Positions 8,337 through 16,834 of a DNA stretch of 64,000 nt are shown one piece after another. The notes beneath the pieces were generated by a model. That model saw only the letters and a program-made list of their open reading frames with translations, was not told where the DNA came from and made no database searches. The DNA comes from PFJX01 sp040751755 (GTDB lineage Bacteria > Pseudomonadota > Gammaproteobacteria > Burkholderiales > Thiobacillaceae). Positions within the stretch are counted from its first letter, which is position 1, and each line of letters starts with the position of its first letter. The stretch lies in NCBI GenBank assembly GCA_040751755.1, contig JBFMHC010000007.1:1-64000 (forward strand). The letters run 5' to 3'. The position numbers and the translations under genes are program-made.

Positions 8337-10295
8337 TCAGTCACCCATGCCCATGACGATGTAGCCGGTCGGGCAGACGTCAGCGCAGATGTGGCAGCCG
8401 ATGCACTTGCTGTAGTCGGTGTCCACATAGCGGCCGGTGGTCGGGCCATCCTTCTTCTTGACCTTGAACACGGCGGTCTGCGGGCAGTAGATCACGCAGT
8501 TGTCGCACTCGAAGCACAGGCCGCAGGACATGCAGCGCTTGGCCTCGTCTACGACCTGCTTCTCGTCCAGGGCGTGCAGGCGGTCCTCGAAGTTGCCGAG
8601 GGCGGAGTCCTTGTTCAGCACGGTCACGCCACGCTGGTTGCGCGGGACGTTCATGAAGTGGCCGAGGAACATCTCGGTGGACGGGATCACGTAGCGGCCG
8701 GAACGGTCCTCGAAGTTGTGCAGGGTGTCCTTCCACTGGTTGGTGCCCCACTCCTGGCCATGGTGCTCGGCGTACTCGTGGCCGGATTCGACCCACTTGC
8801 GCACCATGTCCCAATGGGCGACGTCCACCTTCGGACGCTTGTCCAGTTCCTGGCCCTTCAGGAAGGCGTCGATGCCGTCGGCGCAGATGCGGGCGTGGCC
8901 GATCGCGGTCGTCAGCAGGTGCGGACGGATGACGTCGCCGGCAACGAACACGTTCTCCTTGCCGGGGAAGCGGTAGTTCTTGTCGGTCTTCATCAGGCCG
9001 TTGTTGTTGTTGAAGCCTTCCAGGCCGGTGAAGTCGACGGCCTGGCCGATCGCGGAGACGATCAGGGAGCCGGAGATGTCACGCTCGGTGCCTTCGACGA
9101 TCTTCATGTCCTTGCCGACCATCTCGAAGTCGGCCACGCGCAGGGCGATGGCTCGGCCGCTGGCGTCCTTGACCACCTCGATGGGGGTCACGCCGCCGAT
9201 GATCTCGATGCCTTCGGCCTGGGCCTGCTCGATCTCGTGCTTGTTGGCGGCCATCTTGTCGACGGTGGCGCGGGAGATCAGCACCACCTCGACGCCCTGG
9301 CGGGCGGCGATGGAGGCGACGTCGTGGGCGGCGTGGCCGGCCAGCACCATCTCGGGCAGGTCGGTGCTGGAGGCGTTGGTGATCTTGCCGAGGCGGCGGG
9401 CGACGGTCGCCACGTCGATGGAGGTGTCGCCACCGCCGATGACCACGACGCGGTCACCCACGTGCTGCAGGCGGCCTTCGTTGAAGGCACGCAGGAAGGC
9501 CACGGCGGTCACGCAGTTGGGGGCGTCGGCGCCGGGGACCGGCAGGCTGCGGCCACCCTGGGCGCCAAGGGCGAACAGCACGGCGTCGTAGTCCTTCTCG
9601 ATCTGCTCCATGCTGATGTCGGTGCCGATACGGGTGTTCAGCTTGGTCTCGACGCCCATGTCGATGATGCGCTTGATCTCGCCGTCCAGCACATCACGCG
9701 GGGTACGGAAGCCCGGGATGCCATAGCGCATCATGCCGCCGAGTTCGGCGTGGTCGTCGAAAATGGTGCAGCCATGGCCCATGCGGCGCAGCTGGTAGGC
9801 AGCGGCCAGGCCGGCGGGGCCGCCACCGATGATGGCGACCTTCTTGCCGGACTCCTGGGCGGGCTTCTCGAAGCCCAGGTTGTTGGCCAGGCCCCAGTTG
9901 CCAATGAAGTGCTCGACGGAGTTGATGCCGACGTTCTCTTCCACCTGGTTGCGGTTGCAGCCGGACTCGCAGGGGGCGGGGCAGACGCGGCCCATGACGG
10001 CAGGGAAGGGGTTGGCGTTGGTCATGCGGCGGAAGGCGTATTCCTGCCAAGTCATGCCGGCGGTCGGCTTCTCGATGCCACGGACGATGTTCAGGTAGCC
10101 GCGGATATCCTCACCGGCGGGGCAGGAACCCTGGCAGGGCGGGGTGGAGTGCACGTACTCGGGGCACTTGTGCGTCCAGCTAGCCTGGAAGATACGTTCC
10201 TGGTTGCTGCGGTAGTCATCGGGGCTCTGGCCATCCTTGTAACGACGCCAGCTGTTGCCCTCGGTCTTGGCTACATTCTTGGAAGTGACTGCCAT
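8337..10295 (-). CDS. dsrL: DsrL, FAD- and Fe-S-containing NAD(P)H oxidoreductase
   Basis: A 652-aa cytoplasmic flavoprotein related to the small subunit of glutamate synthase. N-terminal cysteines (CQGSCPAGEDIRGYLN, CPAPCESGCNRNQVEE) bind Fe-S; then come an FAD-binding VAIIGGGPAGLAAAYQL, an NAD(P)-binding VVVIGGGDTSIDVAT, and a C-terminal two-cluster ferredoxin domain (CMSCGLCFECDNC, CIGCHICADVCP). DsrL is essential for sulfur-globule oxidation and is the electron acceptor of oxidative DsrAB, so this gene is a strong sign that the pathway runs as oxidation. Good ribosome site (ATAGGAGAG) 6 bases before ATG. A 99-base hairpin-bearing spacer separates it from dsrK. Confidence 0.95.
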   Translation of the reverse strand: MAVTSKNVAKTEGNSWRRYKDGQSPDDYRSNQERIFQASWTHKCPEYVHSTPPCQGSCPAGEDIRGYLNIVRGIEKPTAGMTWQEYAFRRMTNANPFPAVMGRVCPAPCESGCNRNQVEENVGINSVEHFIGNWGLANNLGFEKPAQESGKKVAIIGGGPAGLAAAYQLRRMGHGCTIFDDHAELGGMMRYGIPGFRTPRDVLDGEIKRIIDMGVETKLNTRIGTDISMEQIEKDYDAVLFALGAQGGRSLPVPGADAPNCVTAVAFLRAFNEGRLQHVGDRVVVIGGGDTSIDVATVARRLGKITNASSTDLPEMVLAGHAAHDVASIAARQGVEVVLISRATVDKMAANKHEIEQAQAEGIEIIGGVTPIEVVKDASGRAIALRVADFEMVGKDMKIVEGTERDISGSLIVSAIGQAVDFTGLEGFNNNNGLMKTDKNYRFPGKENVFVAGDVIRPHLLTTAIGHARICADGIDAFLKGQELDKRPKVDVAHWDMVRKWVESGHEYAEHHGQEWGTNQWKDTLHNFEDRSGRYVIPSTEMFLGHFMNVPRNQRGVTVLNKDSALGNFEDRLHALDEKQVVDEAKRCMSCGLCFECDNCVIYCPQTAVFKVKKKDGPTTGRYVDTDYSKCIGCHICADVCPTGYIVMGMGD

Positions 10296-10321
10296 CTTCG
10301 CTCTCCTATCGTCAAATCATG

Positions 10322-10343
10322 TGGTTGCGACGATACGCAACCA
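10322..10343 (-). promoter_or_regulatory. Hairpin in the dsrK-dsrL spacer
   Basis: An 8-bp perfect stem TGGTTGCG / CGCAACCA with a 6-base loop stands about 27 bases before the dsrL start. It has no T-tract, so it is more likely an mRNA stability or processing element than a terminator. One of three intra-operon junction hairpins. Confidence 0.5.
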
Positions 10344-10394
10344 TTCAACTCGTCGTACCGTGAGCGCGTGCGCCACGGCCTGTTTTACTTCAAA

Positions 10395-11918
10395 TCAATC
10401 CAGCTTGATGGCCGTGCTCACCAACTGGTGCACACCGCCCACCATGCCTCGGTCGAATCCGTAATATGGCAACACCTTGGTGAACTGCGCCTTGCAGATC
10501 GCGCAGATCAGGGCCAGGAAGTTCACGCCGTTCTTCTGCACCACGCTGTTGTAGGCGTTCATGCGCGGCAGGGCGCCCTTGACGCGGGCCTCGATCAGGT
10601 CGTCGGTCAGCATGCTGCCGCCGCCGCCGCAGCAGAAGGTGGCCTCGCCGATCGTGCCTTCCGGCATGTCCTGGAAGTTGTTCGCCACCGCCTTGATGAT
10701 GTTGCGCGGGATGGTGAACTGGCCGCCCGGCTCGTCGCCCATGCGCGAGGCGCGCGCGACGTTGCAGGAGTCGTGGAAGGTGATGACGCGGTCGTCGTTC
10801 AGCGACTTGTCGAACTTCAGCACGCCCTTCTCGATCAGGTCCCAGGTGTATTCGCAGATGTGCATGGGCTGCGGATAACGGCTGTCGAGCTGGTCCTGGA
10901 GCTGCTTCGAGAAGGGGTCGTCGCCGCCCCAGCCGATACCGGTGAGGGTGTTCCAATAGGCGTAGGCGACACGCCAGGCGTGACCACACTCGCCGACGAT
11001 GATGCGCTTCACACCCAACTCCAGGGCGGCGTCGCGGATGCGCATGGCGATGTCGCGCATGGTCTCGTAGTTGCCGTTGAACAGGCCGAAGTTGCCGGCC
11101 TCGGAGGCATGCGTGGACAGGGTCCAGGACACGCCGGCGGCATGGAAGACCTTGGCGTAGCCGATCAGGGAATCGACGTGCGGCTCGGAGAAGAAGTCGG
11201 CGGAGGGGGTGACCAGCAGGATCTCGGCACCCTTGACGTCCAGGGGCAGCTTGACCGGCACACCGGTGTCGGCCTCGATGTCCTCTTCCAGGCCCTGCAG
11301 GGTGTCTTCCAGCGCCGGACCGGGCAGACCGAGGTTGTTGCCGATCTTCTGCACCTTGGTGAGGATCTCGCTGGAGTACTTCTGGCCGATGCCGACGTAG
11401 TTCAGGATCTCGCGGCCGGCCATGGTGATCTCGGCCGTGTCAATGCCGTAGGGGCAGTAGACGGAGCAGCGGCGACACTCGGAGCACTGATGGTAGTAGT
11501 TGTACCACTGGCCCAGGGTCTCTTCCGTCAGGTCCTCGGCGCCCACCAGCCAGGGGGCGATCTTGCCCGGCAGGGTGAAGTAGCGGCGGTACACCTTGCG
11601 CATCAGTTCCTGACGCGCGACGGGCATGTTGTTGGGGTCGGCGGTGCCCAGGAAGTAGTGGCACTTGTCGGTGCAGGCGCCACAGTGCACGCAGGCATCC
11701 ATGAACACGCGCACGGAACGGAATTTCTCCAGCACCTGGCCCATGCGGTCGAGGGCGCGTTCCTTCCAGTCCTCGGGCAACTGGTGGGGGTAGCCCAGGA
11801 AGGTCTGCGAGGCCTCGGCGGCAACGAAGGACTTCAGGTGCGCGGTGGCGCCTTCCTTGATCTTCGGGACTTCCGTGTATTCGCTCAGCGTGGGGACTTC
11901 AAAGTCGGGACCAGCCAC
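10395..11918 (-). CDS. dsrK: DsrK, HdrD-like iron-sulfur catalytic subunit
   Basis: A 507-aa cytoplasmic/membrane-associated subunit related to heterodisulfide reductase HdrD. Two [4Fe-4S] ferredoxin motifs are seen (CVHCGACTDKCHYFLG, CSECRRCSVYCPYGID), then the CCG-type cysteines that hold the noncubane cluster (HDSCNVARAS, CCGGGGSML, ALICAICKAQF). It is believed to handle the DsrC trisulfide. The start is GTG (codon at 11918), supported by a TAAGGAG box 6 bases upstream. It lies 54 bases below dsrM, its membrane partner. Confidence 0.95.
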   Translation of the reverse strand: MAGPDFEVPTLSEYTEVPKIKEGATAHLKSFVAAEASQTFLGYPHQLPEDWKERALDRMGQVLEKFRSVRVFMDACVHCGACTDKCHYFLGTADPNNMPVARQELMRKVYRRYFTLPGKIAPWLVGAEDLTEETLGQWYNYYHQCSECRRCSVYCPYGIDTAEITMAGREILNYVGIGQKYSSEILTKVQKIGNNLGLPGPALEDTLQGLEEDIEADTGVPVKLPLDVKGAEILLVTPSADFFSEPHVDSLIGYAKVFHAAGVSWTLSTHASEAGNFGLFNGNYETMRDIAMRIRDAALELGVKRIIVGECGHAWRVAYAYWNTLTGIGWGGDDPFSKQLQDQLDSRYPQPMHICEYTWDLIEKGVLKFDKSLNDDRVITFHDSCNVARASRMGDEPGGQFTIPRNIIKAVANNFQDMPEGTIGEATFCCGGGGSMLTDDLIEARVKGALPRMNAYNSVVQKNGVNFLALICAICKAQFTKVLPYYGFDRGMVGGVHQLVSTAIKLD

Positions 11919-11972
11919 GTTTGCTCCTTATCTCTCTAAGCTCTGTTCGGGTCGATTGACCAAGCGATTTCG

Positions 11973-12710
11973 TTATGCCTTGTCGCGATCCAGGGCGGCA
12001 GCCCAGGCGGCGACATGACGACGCTCGCGGGGGTTGTCCACCATGTTGCGGGTGGGGCTGAAGAAGATGCCCGGGGCATGCAGGAGCTTGCTGACCGGGA
12101 AGATGATCATCAGCAGGGCGACCAGGAACAGATGCACCAGCAGGAAGCCGTCGGCGGGCAGCGGCTGCCAGTCGAAGGTGAGCAGCCCCAGCGCGAAGGC
12201 CTTGAGGGCGACGATGTCGGTGTGCGACACGAAGGTCATCATCATGCCGGACAGCCCGATGGCGATCAGCAGGGCCAGCATGAGGTGGTCGGAGGGGGTG
12301 GAGATGTAGCGCACGCGGTCAACCAGGAAGCGGCGCGCCCACAGACCGGCGAGACCGGCGACCATGGCGAAGCTGGCATACATGCCGAAGGGCTGAACGA
12401 ACTCGACCACGAACCAGACCGGCTCCTGGAAGTAGCGCACGTGGCGCAGCAGGACCAGGGCGAGGCCGACGTGGAACATCCAGCCGAAGACCCAGATCCA
12501 CTTGTTGGATTTGAAGAGCGATTCGAAGAACACGACTTCCCTGGTCATCCGGAAGGCGACACCGCTGCGCGTCGTCGGCGCCGGCGTGGTGGGAATGACG
12601 AGGGGAGCCGGGGTACGGCTGTACTCGTAGATGCGATAGGCCACGCCACCAATGAACACCAGTGCGGCGAAGTAGAACAGCCCGATGTAGAAAATCGTCA
12701 ACGAAGTCAT
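11973..12710 (-). CDS. dsrM: DsrM, NarI-like membrane cytochrome b
   Basis: A 245-aa membrane protein of the NarI/HdrE family with about five to six transmembrane helices, expected to bind two b-type hemes and exchange electrons with quinones while anchoring DsrK. The ATG at 12710 is preferred over longer starts because MTSLTIFYIGLFYFAALVF gives the first helix directly and GAGGAACGG precedes it. Histidines in the helices (for example in MFHVGLALVLLRH) are candidate heme ligands. It follows dsrC after a spacer with a very stable hairpin. Confidence 0.93.
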   Translation of the reverse strand: MTSLTIFYIGLFYFAALVFIGGVAYRIYEYSRTPAPLVIPTTPAPTTRSGVAFRMTREVVFFESLFKSNKWIWVFGWMFHVGLALVLLRHVRYFQEPVWFVVEFVQPFGMYASFAMVAGLAGLWARRFLVDRVRYISTPSDHLMLALLIAIGLSGMMMTFVSHTDIVALKAFALGLLTFDWQPLPADGFLLVHLFLVALLMIIFPVSKLLHAPGIFFSPTRNMVDNPRERRHVAAWAAALDRDKA

Positions 12711-12789
12711 CCGTTCCTCTGCATTGGCAGATAACCGTGCACCGACCGGCCTCCTGGAGGCAAGGGTCAATGCCGCGAGAATTCGGGGA

Positions 12790-12811
12790 CCCGGCGGGCG
12801 AACCCGCCGGG
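12790..12811 (-). promoter_or_regulatory. Very stable hairpin between dsrC and dsrM
   Basis: A perfect 9-bp all-GC stem (CCCGGCGGG / CCCGCCGGG) closed on the minus-strand transcript by a UUCG loop, 33 bases after the dsrC stop. No T-tract follows. Such elements usually protect the upstream mRNA end or cause partial termination, which would suit the much higher need for DsrC than for membrane subunits. Confidence 0.6.
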
Positions 12812-12844
12812 CACATCAATTACAAGCGAAAGGCCTGGAATCGA

Positions 12845-13180
12845 TCAGATGCAGCCGGTGGGCTTGGGCAGGCCACCGATCTTGCAGGCCTGCTTGGCGG
12901 GACCATAGGGGAACAGCTCGTACAGGTACTTGTTGTTGCCCTTGTCCGGACCCAGCTTCTTGCCGATGGCCTTGGTCAGCACGCGGATCGCGGGAGCGAT
13001 CTGGTACTCGTCGTAGTACTCGCGCAGGAAGTCGATCACTTCCCAGTGAGCCTCGGTCATGTCGACCTTCTCTTCCTTGGCGAGGTACTCGGCCACGTCA
13101 CGGTTCCAGTCGGCCAGGTTGGTCAGATAGCCTTCCTCGTCAACTTCGATGTCTTTACCGGCGATATTTACGGTAGCCAT
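12845..13180 (-). CDS. dsrC: DsrC, sulfur-carrier protein with both redox cysteines
   Basis: A 111-aa DsrC. The flexible C-terminal arm QACKIGGLPKPTGCI keeps both conserved cysteines (C99 and C110, 11 apart), so it can form the trisulfide or persulfide that delivers sulfur to DsrAB and is then reoxidised by DsrMKJOP. It follows dsrEFH, from which it receives sulfur. Strong ribosome site (AAAGGAGT). A cysteine-less paralogue is encoded at 18054-18386. Confidence 0.97.
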   Translation of the reverse strand: MATVNIAGKDIEVDEEGYLTNLADWNRDVAEYLAKEEKVDMTEAHWEVIDFLREYYDEYQIAPAIRVLTKAIGKKLGPDKGNNKYLYELFPYGPAKQACKIGGLPKPTGCI

Positions 13181-13203
13181 TGGGATACTCCTTTTACTTG
13201 AAA

Positions 13204-13503
13204 TTACAACCAGGATTGGCAGTTGGTCTGCTCAGCGACCAGATCCACAAAACCGCCGTAATCCACCAGATTGACGCCATCGATCACCCGATCCGCCATG
13301 CCGCGAGCGGCCAGGTCGGGTTGCAGCGCGTAGATGGTCACATCGGCCATGGCCGACTTGACCTTCGCCTCGGCGGCGCTGCCGCGAGTGACCGCGTAGA
13401 CCGCGTCCTCGATCAGCAACACCTTGGAGCCTTTTTTCGCATGAGCGAGACAGGTGTCGACGCTGTTGCGCTCAGTGGGGGACTTGTTAACGATATGCAG
13501 CAT
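13204..13503 (-). CDS. dsrH: DsrH, TusB-like subunit of the DsrEFH sulfurtransferase
   Basis: A 99-aa TusB/DsrH protein (MLHIVNKSPTERNSVDTCL at the start). The conserved Cys in VDTCLAHAK near residue 19 is present; in DsrEFH it assists sulfur transfer from DsrE to DsrC. It stands between dsrF and dsrC with short spacers and GGAG-type ribosome sites, in the order dsrE-F-H-C seen in all oxidative dsr operons. The presence of dsrEFH is a marker of sulfur oxidation rather than sulfate reduction. Confidence 0.94.
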   Translation of the reverse strand: MLHIVNKSPTERNSVDTCLAHAKKGSKVLLIEDAVYAVTRGSAAEAKVKSAMADVTIYALQPDLAARGMADRVIDGVNLVDYGGFVDLVAEQTNCQSWL

Positions 13504-13518
13504 TTTCGTGTTCTCCGA

Positions 13519-13911
13519 TCAGAAGCTGAGGACCACGTCCTGCTCGTTCATCAAGTCGGCCATCTCGGCGGTGCTCACCACCTGGACGTCCACCACCAGA
13601 TCGTCCTCGGTGATGCCACGCATCTCCATGGACTCGCGCTCCACGTACAGCTTCTCGATGTCGTAGCCTTCCAGGGCGCGGTAGGTCTTGGAAAAGCTCT
13701 TCATCTCGATGCCGTCGGTGTTGATGTTCTTCATCAACTGATAGACGCCGTCATCCACGAAGGCCAGGCTGACGTCCTGCTCGAAGGCAGCGGAGATCAG
13801 CACGACTTCCAGGCTCTCCAGGGCGTAGATGGTGCCGTACGGGGCCTTGCGATTCACGAACATGAACTTCTTGATCGTGCCGCCTTCTTCCATATCCATT
13901 TCGTCGGACAT
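13519..13911 (-). CDS. dsrF: DsrF, TusC-like subunit of DsrEFH
   Basis: A 130-aa TusC/DsrF protein (recognisable by KKFMFVNRKAPYGTIYALESL). DsrF has a structural role in the hexameric DsrE2F2H2 complex and does not carry the transferring Cys; indeed no cysteine is found here. It begins 10 bases below dsrE with GAGGGG as ribosome site and is followed 15 bases on by dsrH. Confidence 0.94.
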   Translation of the reverse strand: MSDEMDMEEGGTIKKFMFVNRKAPYGTIYALESLEVVLISAAFEQDVSLAFVDDGVYQLMKNINTDGIEMKSFSKTYRALEGYDIEKLYVERESMEMRGITEDDLVVDVQVVSTAEMADLMNEQDVVLSF

Positions 13912-13921
13912 CTTTTACCCC

Positions 13922-14314
13922 TCAATCACCAAAAGTCACCAGACGGTCGCACTGGATGCCCGCCTCGACCAACTGCCCAAGGCCGGAGATGCGGAAGGCG
14001 GGATGGATGTTGTTGGCATCCTTGCCTTGGCGCTTGGCCTCGTTCTCGTCCATCAGGCCGCGACGCTGTGCTGCGGCGATACACACGACCATGTCGATCT
14101 TGTGCTCTTCGGCCAGGGCCGCCCAACGGTTGACGATGTTGCGATCGTCGGCCGGCGGCACGGTCAGGCGCGTCGAGTTGTTCACGCCATCGTGGTAGAA
14201 GAACACGCGAAACACCTCGTGCCCCTTGGCGATGGCAGCCTTGGCGAACATGTACGCCGAGTCGGAGGCCTGGTGCTGATACGGGCCTTCGTTAACCAAA
14301 ATACCGAATTTCAT
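13922..14314 (-). CDS. dsrE: DsrE, TusD-like sulfur-accepting subunit of DsrEFH
   Basis: A 130-aa TusD/DsrE protein (MKFGILVNEGPYQHQASDSA at the start). The conserved active Cys, which carries persulfide sulfur before it goes to DsrC, is seen in DMVVCIAAAQRRGL (about residue 79). It opens the dsrEFHC block, 64 bases after dsrB, and that spacer contains a hairpin. The ribosome site is weak (AGGGATATATAA), so its translation may depend on mRNA processing or on flow from upstream. Confidence 0.95.
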   Translation of the reverse strand: MKFGILVNEGPYQHQASDSAYMFAKAAIAKGHEVFRVFFYHDGVNNSTRLTVPPADDRNIVNRWAALAEEHKIDMVVCIAAAQRRGLMDENEAKRQGKDANNIHPAFRISGLGQLVEAGIQCDRLVTFGD

Positions 14315-14352
14315 TTATATATCCCTATCTCCGAATATCTGAGTTGATCGCA

Positions 14353-14369
14353 GCCCGGCGAGGCCGGGC
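14353..14369 (-). promoter_or_regulatory. Hairpin in the dsrB-dsrE spacer
   Basis: A 7-bp GC stem GCCCGGC / GCCGGGC with a 3-base loop, extended by outer pairs TGATCG / CGATCA that reach the dsrB stop codon. There is no T-tract. It could stabilise the dsrAB message end or cause partial termination. Confidence 0.55.
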
Positions 14370-14378
14370 GTGCGTCGA

Positions 14379-15452
14379 TCAGAAGCGGATATGAGCGGAA
14401 GCGTTCAGACTGTTCCGGCCACCACGCCAGTTATCGATGTGATACTTGGTGAAGGGCAGACCGGTCTTCTCGAAGAACGCGGGCCAACCGATGCGGTCGA
14501 TCCAGTCGTTCATGCGCTCCCACGGACGGCCGTCGGCCTTGTAGGTGTCGAGGATCTTCTTGACCACGGCACCGACTTCCGGCCAACGCGGGGCGTTGTT
14601 GGGCAGACCGGCGGCGACCAGCTTGTGGAAGGTCGGACGGGAACGGGCGTTGGAGTTCTTGCCACCGACCCAGATCGCGATCTTGGAATGCTCGGGATCG
14701 TTGATCTGCATGGGCGGGCACGGGGGGAAGCAGGCGCCGCAGCAGATGCACTTCTTCTCGTCCACTTCCAGGGAGGGCTTGCCGTTCACCAGGGCGGGAC
14801 GGATCGCGGCCACGGGGCAGCGGGCCACGACGGAGGGACGCTCGCAGACGTTGGCAACCAGATCGTGGTTGATCTTCGGCGGCTTGGTGTGCTGCACGAT
14901 GATGGCGATGTCGGCCTGGCCGCCGCAGTTGATCTCGCAGCAGGAGGTGGACAGCTTGACGCGGTTGGGCATCTCGCACTTGACGAAGTCGTCGTACAAC
15001 TCGTCCATCAGCGCCTTGACCACGCCGGAGGCGTCGGTGCCGGGGATGTCGCAGTGCAGCCAGCCCTGGGTGTGGGCAACCATCGACACGGAGTTGGCAG
15101 TGCCGCCAACGGGGAAGCCGTTGTCGGTCAGGGCCTTGATCAGCGGCTCGACCTTGGACTGGTCGGTCACCATGTACTCGATGTTGGAGCGGGTGGTGAA
15201 GCGCACATAGCCGTCAGCGAACTGGTCGGCTATGTCGGCCAGCTTGCGCACGGTGTAGTGGTCCATCTGGCGCTGGGTACCGGCCTTGACGGTCCAGATC
15301 TCGTCGCCGTTCTCGGCACGGTGATACAGGACACCCGGCTTGGGATGAGAATGGAACACCCACTTGCCGTAGTTGTTCTTCATCACGGGGTGCATGTAGG
15401 GCATCGGATCCGGGGCGCCAGATTCGATGGTTTCGTGAGTCCTTTCAGCCAT
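14379..15452 (-). CDS. dsrB: DsrB, dissimilatory sulfite reductase beta subunit
   Basis: A 357-aa beta subunit. The start at 15452 has GGAGAGAAG before the ATG and gives the usual N-terminus (MAERTHETIESGAPDPM); the longer frame is spacer. The siroheme-domain cysteines (LSTSCCEINCGGQ) and a ferredoxin insertion (CICCGACFPPCPPM) are visible. With DsrA it forms the alpha2beta2 siroheme [4Fe-4S] enzyme, here predicted to oxidise DsrC-bound sulfur to sulfite. It follows dsrA by 83 bases. Confidence 0.97.
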   Translation of the reverse strand: MAERTHETIESGAPDPMPYMHPVMKNNYGKWVFHSHPKPGVLYHRAENGDEIWTVKAGTQRQMDHYTVRKLADIADQFADGYVRFTTRSNIEYMVTDQSKVEPLIKALTDNGFPVGGTANSVSMVAHTQGWLHCDIPGTDASGVVKALMDELYDDFVKCEMPNRVKLSTSCCEINCGGQADIAIIVQHTKPPKINHDLVANVCERPSVVARCPVAAIRPALVNGKPSLEVDEKKCICCGACFPPCPPMQINDPEHSKIAIWVGGKNSNARSRPTFHKLVAAGLPNNAPRWPEVGAVVKKILDTYKADGRPWERMNDWIDRIGWPAFFEKTGLPFTKYHIDNWRGGRNSLNASAHIRF

Positions 15453-15535
15453 ACTTCTCTCCAACTTTTTAGCGTTTGGAAACTTGTTCAAGACCGGCCC
15501 CAGCGAAGCCGGAACCGGTCCCTCCACTACAACGA

Positions 15536-16834
15536 TCAGGCGGCAGCCTTACGCTCGAACCACTTCTCGGCTTCCTCGTCCCAGCCGTCGGTACGGACGT
15601 AGGGGTTGGTACGCGGATGGACGATCATGTTGGGATCGACCTCGAGGTCGAGACCCTCGAGGAAGTTCACCAGGCCGATGCGTTCGATCATCTCGCCGGT
15701 GCGCTCGTGCTCGAGGGCGTTCTCGGCGAAGAAGTCGAGGATGTTGCGGGCCAGATCGTTCAGCTTCTCGAAGTCCTCGTCGGACTCAAGCTTCATGAAC
15801 GGGATCACCACGGTACCCATGGTGGCGCCGATCTTCAGCACGCCCTTGCCGCCGACCAGGATGGTCACGCCCTTGTCCTTGCCGGGCAGCAGCGCGCCGG
15901 GCATGACGTTCAGGCAGTGCATGCAGCGCACGCAGTTGTGGTTGTCGATCTCGATGCAGTTGGCGTCGGACACGGCGACCTTGGTGATGCCTTCGCCGGC
16001 GGCGGCGCCATCGTTCTTCACCAGACGGATGGCACGGGTCGGACACATGCTGACGACCATGTTGGTCAGGTCTTCCATGCTGTGGGCGGCCATCCACTCG
16101 CGAGCGATCTTCTCGTCGGCGCGGATGCTGTCACGCCAGGTGCCGATGGTGGCCATGTCGGAACGCTGGATGGCGTTCACGCAATCGTTCGGGCAGCCGG
16201 AGAACTTGAACTTGAACTTGTAGGGCAGGGACGGACGGTGCATGTCGTCCAGGTTGTTGTTGATGACGGTGCGCAGGGCGCGGGCCTCGTCATAGCAGGA
16301 CATCTCGCAACGGGCGGCACCGACGCAGGACATGGAGGTGCGCAGGGCGGGGCCGGCACCACCGAGGTCGAAGCCCATCTCATTGAACTTGTCGAAGGAG
16401 CGCTGCACGTCCTCAGTCTTGATGCCCTGGAACATGATGTCGCCGGACTGGCCGTGGAAGGCGATCAGGCCGGAACCACCGGTCTCCAGCCAGGCGTCGC
16501 ACATCTCGCGCAGCAGGTTGGAGGTGTAGTGCATGCCAGCGGGCGGCTGGATGCGCAGGGTGTGGAACTCGGCAGCCTCGGGGAACAGGGGCTTGTGGTT
16601 CTCGTCCTTCAGCTCGGTGAAGCGGGGGATCACGCCACCGCCGTAACCCACGACGCCAACGGTACCGCCCTTCCAGTAGCCGAAGCGGGTTTCGTAGGAT
16701 TTTTCCAGTTGGCCCATCAGGTCAACGGACATGTCGTTGTCTTTTGCCAGACGCTTCAGGCCGGTAACGAAAGAGGGCCACGGGCCTTTTTCCAGCTCGT
16801 CCAGGTTGGGCGTGTTGTACATCTGCTTAGCCAT
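15536..16834 (-). CDS. dsrA: DsrA, dissimilatory sulfite reductase alpha subunit
   Basis: A 432-aa alpha subunit. Siroheme and cluster ligands are seen in CVGAARCEMSC and SGCPNDCVNA; a ferredoxin domain follows with CVRCMHCLN. The start at 16834 is preceded by AAGGAG. It is the first gene of the dsr cluster, so the main dsr promoter should be in the 264 bases upstream, which contain strong palindromes. The gene set around it (dsrEFH and dsrL present, no dsrD seen) marks the enzyme as the oxidative type. Confidence 0.97.
   Translation of the reverse strand: MAKQMYNTPNLDELEKGPWPSFVTGLKRLAKDNDMSVDLMGQLEKSYETRFGYWKGGTVGVVGYGGGVIPRFTELKDENHKPLFPEAAEFHTLRIQPPAGMHYTSNLLREMCDAWLETGGSGLIAFHGQSGDIMFQGIKTEDVQRSFDKFNEMGFDLGGAGPALRTSMSCVGAARCEMSCYDEARALRTVINNNLDDMHRPSLPYKFKFKFSGCPNDCVNAIQRSDMATIGTWRDSIRADEKIAREWMAAHSMEDLTNMVVSMCPTRAIRLVKNDGAAAGEGITKVAVSDANCIEIDNHNCVRCMHCLNVMPGALLPGKDKGVTILVGGKGVLKIGATMGTVVIPFMKLESDEDFEKLNDLARNILDFFAENALEHERTGEMIERIGLVNFLEGLDLEVDPNMIVHPRTNPYVRTDGWDEEAEKWFERKAAA

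Noticed and set aside
8391..11939. A 1182-aa plus-strand frame over dsrL and dsrK
   Set aside because: Antisense shadow with repetitive V/A/G/H/D composition; both dsr genes below it are certain.
2500..16834. Sulfate-reducing (reductive) dsr operon
   Set aside because: dsrE, dsrF, dsrH and dsrL are present and no dsrD is seen, which marks the oxidative type.
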